This document shows, piece after piece, positions 21,501 through 32,700 of a stretch of DNA of 64,000 nt (position 1 is the first letter of the stretch; each line of letters begins with the position of its first letter). Below the pieces are notes generated by a model, which ran no database searches, was not told the DNA's origin, and worked only from the letters and a program-made list of their open reading frames with translations. Location of the stretch: positions 52,423,842-52,487,841 of the forward strand of contig JBAIZL010000003.1 of NCBI GenBank assembly GCA_036971475.1, read 5' to 3'. A program made the position numbers and the translations under genes. Origin of the DNA: Prosapia bicincta. Taxonomy: Eukaryota > Arthropoda > Insecta > Hemiptera > Cercopidae.

Positions 21501-24500
21501 TTATTTTTAAAAACCAATTTATGTTTACATTTATTACAAATCAACATTTTTTCCGATTAATTTAGCTTTTAACAAAAAGATCATTAAGAAAATAGTAATT
21601 ATTGCAATATTATTTTCTAAAAAGAAAATGTATTTATACAAATTAAATTTTCAATACTTTTGTAGTGAAAGTCTTGTAACCATTTATATAACAGAGCCAG
21701 AAGTTCTTCATAAGAGAATTGTAGGTATTCGTGATAATGTAGCTAAATGTAATATTAATCACTTTTACATTAGTTAGGAACTATCCGGACTTTAAATTTT
21801 GTAAATTTTTAAAAACTTACCGAGACAGAATGTTTTTGATCGCTATGTGGTGATCTTCATCGGTGTCTTCTGCTTGGAGTTGTTTTTAGGTTAAGCGGTG
21901 GCGGTTTTAAAGGCAGGTTATTGATAGTATCAAAGAGTATGACTGATTTGTATTGGGTTAAAGAGGACTTAAATAAACAAAGAACTAGACACCATTAAAT
22001 ATTTAGCATACACAAATGAATACAACACCACAATAATAGATAAACTATGGCACAATATACAAAAAAACACTAAAATTGCCACTACAGGGAGGGAAAACAA
22101 ATACATCACAATATCATATATAAACAGAACATCAAATAAAATAGCCCACAAATTTTAAAAAAAGGATACAAAATATAATACAAAACTAATAACAAACTAC
22201 AATAGAAATACAAACAGGTCGCAGCTTCAAACAAAGAGTCGAGGAACACAAGCAGAACACCGACTCAGCATTCTACAATCACATCAAAGAAACAGGACAC
22301 AAATACACAGACATTTACGATAACCTAGAAATCTTACACAAAAAGGACCACGCCTCAACACACTAGAGCAATATGAAATTTACAAAAACACAAAATACAA
22401 ACAAACCTAATACAAATCACACATACTCTTTGAAACTATCGACAATCTGCCTTTAAAACCCTCACCGCTTAATCTAACAACAACTCCCAGCAGAAGACAT
22501 TGATGAAGATCCCCACTGAGCGATCGAAAACGTTCTGCCTCAGTAGGCTTTTACAAATTTACAAAATATAAAGTTCAGATAGTCATAAACTATTGTAAAA
22601 GTGATGAATTAAGTTCCATCGAATGTAATGGACTACAAAATTCAAGGGTAAACATAATAATAATTATGAAATTTGCACAAAATGTTCGATAAAAATATTT
22701 GTGATTAGAAGTGTTTGTATATTTCTTATCCACTAAAAATTATTCCAAATATTTAATGATAACTTTGCAACATTAGAATAATATGATATTGACTCTTTTA
22801 TATTAAAATTTAAATAGTTTGAACTATATTGGAGTTTTGTTGATTAAAGTTTGTTAGAAAAATATGTTTTTTTAAAACTTTCTAAATTATCTAAAGCTTG
22901 CTAAAACTAAGGGTGATTTGTTGTTAAAAGCCCAACTCCTGGTTCTAGTTTATTAAATTTGTTACTAACAAATATATGACTTTTTTCTTTAGTTGTAATT
23001 ATAGTTTAGTTTAATTTAGTTGAAATGATATTTTATTATTGTTTGTGATATATTTATTATTATTCAACATGGTTTCTTTAGTTATATTTTATTATCATTT
23101 GTTTTTATTATTTTATTTAGTATTCTTACTGTTTTATATATTAGTTTTAAGTTAGATCTTGTCACAAAGTCAGTGATGGGTGTGGTTTTGTTCCCGCAGC
23201 GCTGGTATTGGTTAAACCCGTTGCTGGACGAAGGAGTGGCGGTGATGCCTATTACAGTAGTCATTACAATAGCTTTACGTCTGCACTCTTAGAGATCCCT
23301 ATATGTTTGTAACCTTCTGATGATGCTAACAGTATTAACGAAATGTAAATTAAGGGCGTTTAAATATTTGTAGCAAGGGTTAATGATGTTTAATTATTAG
23401 TCAGACTAATAACTCACCATCTGTCTTATTCTGTGAAAGCTTTTCCCATGGAACTGGAAGGCTTGTTCAAACAATACCTTATCCTCGACAGTCCACTCAT
23501 CAGGAAAAGGAGTGAAGTTTGCCAGATCAAGAATTGCTTTCTCTAAGTCGTGTTTATGCCAAAACAGCATTCCTAAAGCCTGCTCTCCATTATAGCCATA
23601 CTTTTCTTTGGCCAAAGAAATATATTCGTCCACTGTAAACAAAAACTTATTTAATCACAAAATAGGTAAAACAGGTTTTTTTTAATTTTAATTATTAGAG
23701 TTGTAATATGTTAGAAGTTTATTATTTATAGGAGTATTCATAACAAAAGTCAATAAATATTTAAAAATAAAAAATATATACAGTATACATAGAATAAGGA
23801 TAACCCTATACACAATATAAAATAAATACATAGGTAATTAGGTAAGCAAAAAAACTTCAACACCTTGCTGCCTCGTCGCCAAGCAAATATATCTGCTTAC
23901 CTCGTACAGGATTTCCACTGAATGACTGCACATATGACATATGTAAGCTAAACTGAACTCTTTATCTACCCCAACAGCTGGAATGAGTCACACAACTAAC
24001 AACATAATTCTCAAACACTAAAGAAACACATTCTATTGACACTTTTCTGAACTATACTAGACAGAAACAAATACGACATACACAAGACTCACAAATTAAT
24101 TATTTATTTACTCATACACGTTTCAATGACAAAGTAAATTAACAGGTTCAATTACTTTTGCCATTGAAATGTGTATGAGTAAATAAATGATTATATTGTG
24201 ATTCTTATGTATGTCTTTTATTTGTTTTAACATAACTTCACAAGCTAAGCTCAAAGAATAGTTGCATATACTAGACAGATAATTTCTTAAATGCAAGAGC
24301 AAAATATTCTGCTTAGCAATGTAAAGTGATATTTACGATCAGCCGAAAATTCCGCTTATCACATACACAGGGTTAATGAAGCTTTTTGTGTCCTTCAAAA
24401 TTTCCAACAAACTGAACCTACTTGCTTAAGAAAAACTTATTTGAGTGTTTTCCCCAGATGAACAAATTCTCAACACTCATTTTTAATTCCAAAAAAGCAA

Positions 24501-25258
24501 TTGACTCAACTTCGTATTTTATTAGAATTAATGTGATAGTTTTCACCTTGATGAATCCATATCTTTAATTATTTGACTATGGTTTATATTGGAGTCAAGT
24601 AGAAAACATTTCCACAATGTCATTAAATTTTACGTTGCATTAACCTTAGCAAATTTGTTAAATGAATATTTATTCACTGTAAATTAAACAAACACATTTT
24701 AAATAAATGATTCACTTTTTATAATTTTTTCTCCATTTAAATGCATTTTAACCACTCTGAGAGAACATTTTGTCATATAATGGATGACACAGCCCCCATA
24801 GGTCAGTTGCAATGAGAGTTTACTGAATATGCATTTTATTAATGACTCGTGTAAAATATGTCAGAAACACTAGCAAATAAAAGGAGCATTAAACATACAG
24901 TTTTTGTACTATATATTTGCTAATATTTTATGATCAATTTTTAGTAACAGATGTATAAGGAGTAATAATTGATTCCTATTACTCATCATTTAGAAACAAT
25001 TACATCACTCATTACACGTAACTTTAAAATGATTTTATTTTAATTACTTACATTTAATGTCAGATATGTCTATCGTCGGTGACCAAACAAGTAAAGCTCT
25101 ATCTGGACATTGTTCTAGTCTACGATCTGAAAAGAAGAATCATTATATTATATCCGTATTATATTTTATTAGATTTTTTTTAAAATACGGTATCCACAAA
25201 CACGTAACAAGTTGATGTTAACTTCAACATTAAATGCTCAACAATTTCTATGCTGTTG

Positions 25259-25289
<31 letters not shown>

Positions 25290-26652
25290 GCTTTGCAACA
25301 CTGTTTTCTTGTATTCACTTATCACTTTCTCTATATGTACTTAAACAAGAATCTAACTTGGTATTTATGCGAGTTAACTTTCAAAGATTGGTAGTATCTC
25401 CATCATCAAGCATCACTGTCCGGCGGTTGTAGTAGACTGTATCGAGATACTACCAATTTTTCACGTTGTCCATTATTTTTTCGTTATTATTACTTGTAAA
25501 TATTTTTTTCCACCACTAAATGCAATATTTTTACCATTGTGATGAGGTACCTTACGGCCACGTGACCATTGTCGAATCACTGATTATTTTACTCTATTTT
25601 TCTGATGTGAATGTTCGATCCGTGATGTTGGTATTTGTTGACGTCATACACATTTCTTCTTGAGCCTCGTGTATAATGTTTTTAAATAGTATGTCGCCTG
25701 CATATGTTGTCTGTAGGTTGATAAAATTGTTGTGTATGTTTTTATACGTGTGATATTTTTCTAGTGAGCATAGTTCTATTGGGTTATTATTTATTTCAAG
25801 TATGGTTAGGTTATTTTCGTAATTTGTTATTTCATGTTTATGTGATATTAGGTGAGCAGCAACATTTGATGTTTTTGTATTTTTATTTTTGAATGCTCTG
25901 TAATATTCTTCAAATCATATTTTAAATGATCTGGTTGTTTTCCCTATATAAAATGTGTTGCAGTTGTTACATGTAACTTTGTAAATTCCTGATAGGTTAT
26001 GTTTTTCTGTATTTGTTTTGTGGTTTGTGTTATTAAGATATTTTATTATTTTGTTGTTTGGTTTGTATGTTGGAGTGTAGTATTCTTTGTTGTATATATT
26101 TGTTAATTTTTCTATTTTGTTATTGGTGTATTTATATTTTAGGTAGATTTTTTTATTTGTATTATTTTTGTGTTCAGGTGGTAGTGTTGTGTTGAGGTTA
26201 GGTTTTTTTGTAAATTTATTGTATATGTTTTTTATAAGGTGTTTGTTGTATCCATTTTCTACTGCTATTTTTGTAATGTTATCTAATTCTTCATTTAATT
26301 TTCTTTTTATCTTGTGTGTATTTTATTGCTCTATTTATCATGTTACTGTAAGTGTTAATTTTGTGTGTCCAGGGGTGGTTAGATTTATAGTGTATTGTAG
26401 TGTGGTTGGAAAATGGTTTTCTGTATACTGTAGTTTCTATTTTATTATATTTTATATTTAATGTATTGTCAAGATAGTTAATTGTTCCGTTCTTTTCTGT
26501 TTCGACGGTGAATTGTATGTTTTTTTTGTATGTATTTAATTTGTTTAGTATTATGATGTGTTCATTGTGAATGGTAGGTTAGTATATTACAAGTATATCG
26601 TCTACGCACCTTGTCCTTAGTAAAATATTATGTGTATATAGTATAAATATAG

Positions 26653-26707
<55 letters not shown>

Positions 26708-29700
26708 CACCATATTTAATATAATATAATGTTATATATTATATTATATAATATAATTTTTTCAACTTCAGAATCGTTTTATTATACAAACTGAAATGTT
26801 GTTCTTCATTTAACACTCACTAGATTATTAGTTTCTTATTAAGTAACCAATAGTTTGAAAACAATTATTAACTAATGAACAATTAATTCAGCATATCTGT
26901 TATTCTTGTGTACATTTATCTAATTCTAAATCAAGTATTTTTTAGAGTAAATCAGAATATTTCTTTTGTTAAATTTTATACAACTATACAATATCAAGAG
27001 CATAGTGGTACAATATATTATAATGAAAAATATTGGAAATAACCCCCAATACCACAAATATAAACAAAAATAACAAATAATACAAGTTACCTAAGATTAA
27101 ACCCTAATATACATTTCGATGACCATGTCATCATCATCATCAGAGGGTCTTATAACAAAATAAAATCTAGCAAACAAGAAGTTACAAACTAGAGTGACGC
27201 CAATCATTCTCTGCTGTTGCTATATATAGGCATGAGGTAAGCTCTGCCCTTGACCAACAAACAACAATCGGCCATCTTGAACCATATAGGCTGTCAGAAA
27301 AGACTATAATAATGAATATGTAATATAAACTACATCTAATAACAATAGTAAAATAACATACTAATTAAAATAGTAAACCTAAATGGTTTAATATTAGGTC
27401 ACTTGTACTAATTGTTATTTTTATTTCCTTTTAGAATATTCTCTAAACAGTTACAATTGAATTTTTTTAAGTAATTGTTTAGTAATATATCATTATTTTC
27501 TTTAATTCTGTTTTTTTATCTAGAACATTGTGTTTATTCAGTATTTTTACAAAATGAAAATGTAATAATATAGGTTTGTGTTTCAATCATTGCTTGTTAT
27601 CATCCATTCCTTTATCTCGATCATTCTATCGGCCCATTATTGGGGACAACCATGATTATACCATACTTTTGGAATGTACAACTCCTATCAAGAAATAAGT
27701 AACTCCTACTACCCTCTAATATTAAGGAACCTAATATACAAAGCTGGTTGCAATGTTTTTCTGCAATTTCTAACTTGAAGTTAAGGATATTATCTAGTAA
27801 GAAAAATCTTAGATAATTTTCACTCACAAATTCTTAAACCGGCTTCTCTCATTACGAAATGTTGTTAGCAGAAGGGTTACTCGACATTGATCTATGTTGT
27901 TGCTTCAAGGGACTAGTTTTATTTTAATGTTTAGTCTCTTTGACCCTTGTTAATGCGTTATCATGTGCAAGCATCACATAAGGTTGTGAAACTCATTTCT
28001 CATGACTAAGCAATTGTTTTTCCTCTGGACACTGTTCTCACAATAGAAAATATTTATGTACATCCTTATGCCTTCTCCTGAATGATAGCACACATAAAAT
28101 AGTGGTTTGATTGCCTTCCTAACATAACTAACTTGTCAGGTGGCCATTTAGGTTAACCTCATATTCTAGTCTCTTATCTTTTTTTTAAGCTAGTCTTTTA
28201 CCATTAGTCTTTTATCACTTTATCGTTCTATTATGGGTTAGTCTGCAGTGAGTGGGTATCTACAGGAGGGCTAGATCTAAGATCTAGACCTGTACCATTG
28301 ACTTGTTATTTAAACAAATATAGCTATTAATAATAATTTAAAAAATGTTAATATGTATGAATATTTTGAAATTATTGAAGTTATTATTATTCAATGCAGT
28401 ATGATTATTGGATGTTTTGTACCTCTAATATTTTATTGTAAACTTAATGAGCAATTTAAGCAATAAAAAGCAATTTATATTCACATGTATAACTTAAACG
28501 TAAAAAATTATAATATTAAATTTTAATTTTGAAAACTTATCCTTACCTCCTATAGGGATGAACTCAGGAACTACAGCCTGATAATCCCTGCCCACTCTGA
28601 TTTTCTCGGCTAGAACATGATTCATACCTAAAACTAGTATGGTTAGAGTCATTTAATAGCTTATAAGAAAAAACATTAATACAAATTATTTAAAAACTAA
28701 CAATGATACAAATAATAAATTATTTTTTGACCTCATAATAGCCCTTAATGAATCTCTCACTATAAGAAAAAGTTTCTATTTTTCTACTCCAACTTTTAAT
28801 TACTACAATTTAGAAACCGGCGCTGAAGATTATTAACACATAACCATTGTTTCCAATTTCTAAAATTTATAAGCATTTGATTCTGATGTCAAAATATACA
28901 TTTAGCTGATAGATCAGTGCATTGTTCAATGCTGTGAGTAACAGACAAGACTGTTGTTCAGGTGTGTTGAATTAACGCGAGTTTGTTCTATATTGGTGTT
29001 CTGTGGTATATTATTGCTCACAGAGTAAACTGCTAATTATGTGTTCAAATATAGTATTAGATTGTGAGTGTGTTTTGCTGTTTAGAATGTGTCGTGGATG
29101 GTTTTTATGGTGTTTGCATATCTCGGTGTTTTCTGTTGTTTAGTTTGTTTGTTTGATGTAGTGAAGGATTTTTAGATTAGTGTCTATATTGGTGCGTGTG
29201 TGTAGTGTGTTCTGTATATGAATGGCAAAATTTGATTTGGGTTGTGTGCTCTTTTATGTGTTCCTTGTATCGTGTGATGAAGTTTCTCCTGTTTGACCTA
29301 TGTAGAAGCTGGGGCAGTCATTACATGTGATTTTGTATACTCCTGCCCTGTCGTTCTGGAGTGTTTTTGTACTGTGTAGGGTTTTATTAGTTGTGTTTGA
29401 TGTTTTAAAGACTACTTTGTATTTGAGTTTGCAGAATGAGAAAGCTATTTTTTATGATGTTGTGATATGTTAATGTTACGCATTTTTATGTTATTGTTTT
29501 TTGTTGAGTTTTGTGTCGTTTTTTGCGCTTAGCACATCAGGATGTGTTTGTATCCATTTCTATATGTTATGTATTTTATTGTCTTGGGTTTATTTACATT
29601 GTCTTCGTTGTTCATGGGTATGTTGATTAGTCTGTATATCATGAAGTGGAAGGGTTGTGGCGGGTGATTAAAAGTATTGTGTATAACTCTATCTGTGGTG

Positions 29701-32700
29701 GTGGGTTTTCTGTATATTTTAAATGTGTGTTTATTGATTTTTTTAGTTATTGTGAGATCTAGGAAGTTGATGATGTTCCGTTGTTCTGTTTCGAGTGTGA
29801 AGTTTATGTTATTGTGTAATTATTTGTGGAAAGTGTTTATCTGACTTTTATCTTTGTGTAGAATTAAGATGTCACCTATGTACCTGTACCAATAGATTAT
29901 TTTGTAGGCTTATTTGTTGTTGTTAATGATGTATTTTTGTTCAAAATACTCTTAGTGTTCAAGCTAATAATTTTTAGAAGCATATATATTTTATTTTATT
30001 TAGAAAATAACAAATTAGATAATGACATTTATTCTATGTTATGAACATTAATAATATAAAAACAATAATTTCTGAAACGTTACAAAATTTACTGGCCAGG
30101 TCTGGCATATACGGTTAATACCTTAACTCTATTTAGGGATCACAATAGTTTTGGGATGAAGTTAAAGAAACCATCAGAGCTCTATAAACACGTCAGAGTT
30201 ACCAAAATCGATGTTTTGGGAAAATCCCAGGATCCACCATGTATATCACTTCTGAAACATAAACGTGTCTCAGAGCTTGAATCAAAATTTTAATTCCATA
30301 AACAATTTATGGCATGTACACGAGTAAAGAGAGCTGGATTGGGTCCGAGAAAGCCAAGGGAAGATTGAGATATTATAAAAGCATTACTACAACAAGATGA
30401 AAATGAGTTAGATTGCACACAATGAACTTAGATATGCAGAGTGAGTGGGTAACCATAGGTGGGTTTTGCATCCTGTTAGCTCTGAAGTGGTGTACCTTAA
30501 TACATGACTGGTTGCCCAGCCTATTGAACGTCTACCTCAATGCCTTTCAGATGACCCTCCCAGATCAGAATAACTTAGTAAGACGGGGGGGGGGAAAGAC
30601 TCTGAAAAATCTTGCTATACTTGTGGTGAAGCAAAAGGTACAGCAAGGCACTTATTGGTGGAATGTAAGGTGCTTCTTGATAGGCGTCATTACTTGATAG
30701 GCACCATGATAGAGTACTTCAAATCATACATGAGGCTGAAAGTCTTTCGGTAGCTAGGGCCCAAAAGGGACTGACCACAAGCAGAAGTGAAATCTGCTTC
30801 ATACAAGCAAGAAGCATTGATTTATTAAAAATTCTGCTATGTTTCGACGACTAAATTTTAGTCCTCATCCAGGTCTACAAATACAATAAACAGAATTACA
30901 ATTACGTCTTAGAAGAAAAAAAATACAAAATTAATATAAAATAAAACATTACAATGTACAATTAAGATAATGTACAGGATTTTTTTTTTAATTGTAATTC
31001 TGTCTATTGTACTACTAGACCTGAATGAGGACAACAATTTAGTCGACGAAACGTAGCCTAATTTTTAATAAATCAATGTTTCTTGACTCACATATCAACC
31101 AAATTTTTGTTCAACAAAAATGAATAAATATTATGACTTAACAAATAAATTAACAAATCATACCAATGCGGTTAATTTATATGCGGTAGAAGTGTGAGCG
31201 AGAGGTACACCACCAAAATCTATCTACGACTACTACTGAACATACTACGTAAAAGACAACCTACTACAAGTTCTACTTAAGAACGAATATCTAAAGCTGC
31301 ATTAGCAGGCTCCTATGAAATTTGGCAAGGTAGAGGAGGTAACGTGAGAAGTAAATGTGAGTGTCAATGATCATCACAAAGAGGCCTCTTTAAACCTACA
31401 CCCGGAATCACAAGTCCTGGGGCTACTCAGTGTTACTCCCTTTGCCTCACGATGGACCCAGCACCAGCACTTATAATCCATGAACTACTAAGAAGTTCGT
31501 CTCATATCCCACATTGCAAATGCCTATAAGAGTCAATCAAACCATTAATAAGTGAAGTAGTGAAAGTTCTCGCAAAATGTTCAACAAATTTCAAATCACT
31601 TGTCTTGACATTACACTCATTAAATTTGTGAAAACAATTTTGGGGGGAAGGGTGAAGATGTCAAAAAAGCATTGATTGTTGAACTAAAATGCTAATGAGT
31701 CAGGATTCATAGCCTTGGCAGATAAAAAAATCCCAACGCAAAAGAAAAAGTATGTAGATGATAAAAAAACTGCTTTAAAACTTTTAGATTAATTACTTAA
31801 TTATTTAGAAAACCATGAGGACAATTCACAATTAGCTGGAAAATTAATGCAAAAAAGTGCAGTTAAGAATTCTGAAAAAAAGGTTTTCTCAGCAAGAAAC
31901 CAAAACAAATAACTGAGTTTCAAAAACAAAAATTCAAAAGAACTATTTCTTCTGTTCCATTTTTTGTACACTAAAAAACGGTATTTTTAAATTTAGTATA
32001 CAAGTTAGATTATCTTGGCTTGATCGAAAGTATACATTTGACTTTATCATCTTAAAATTATTATATTATATATGATACAAATAATGGTAACTTATGGAAC
32101 CCCAATCGTAACTGATATTGGCAAAGATAGGTAAGAATACTAGGTGCAAGGGAAAGTCTTTCAGGATAAAAAACAAAATAAAACTTAGTACTGATGCCCC
32201 AAAAACACAAAACTTTCAAAAGATAAAAATAATTTTGGTTGAAATGCAGTACTCCGGCACTATACGATATTTTGGGAAATTGTTCAAAACCACCAAATTG
32301 GACGATATCCACAAGAATTTTTTTAAAATTGAAGTAGGAAAGTTACTTTTTTTCAATTTAAAGTAGGGTAATAAATTCAGCGCGGATGTAGAAGTTGTGA
32401 ATAGGCGCGGAGTGATACTTACGTCACAGTGCTGCGCATAAGGTTGTACGCATTGTCCGCGGTACGTCACGCAACCTTACGTGTGTAGATATTTGAGAAA
32501 CAACTTCTCCAGTTAGGATAGATTTGGTTTTAAATTTATACAATACTGTATACCTATATTAAAATTTACCGAAAAAGTGTCAAGTCAGGTTAGGTTTGGT
32601 TTTAATTTTCTACATTGAAATTCAGTTGCAAAATCACGAAGCATTTGTATAACTCTGCGCCTATTCACAACTTCGCCTAATTTTTATACATATATTTAAA

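Larger units (their letters stand above)
21790..22585 (+). mobile_element. Penelope-like element remnant between inverted terminal repeats
   Basis: Left arm (21790-21965) and right arm (22425-22585) are diverged reverse complements, both ending in TTTGTAAATTT and both holding a hammerhead-like motif. Between them, on the plus strand at about 22200-22380, is [40 protein letters not shown]: the C-terminal part of a PLE GIY-YIG endonuclease. Coding elsewhere is decayed. The layout (coding remnant flanked by inverted pLTR-like repeats) fits a truncated PLE. Confidence 0.8.

Noticed and set aside
26168..26461. 97-codon plus-strand hydrophobic frame
   Set aside because: Antisense of a decayed PLE; its FLFYFI composition follows from AT-rich DNA.
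32061..32470. Three overlapping frames of 82-84 codons on both strands
   Set aside because: They lie in the inverted-repeat foldback; presence on both strands reflects the palindrome, not genes.
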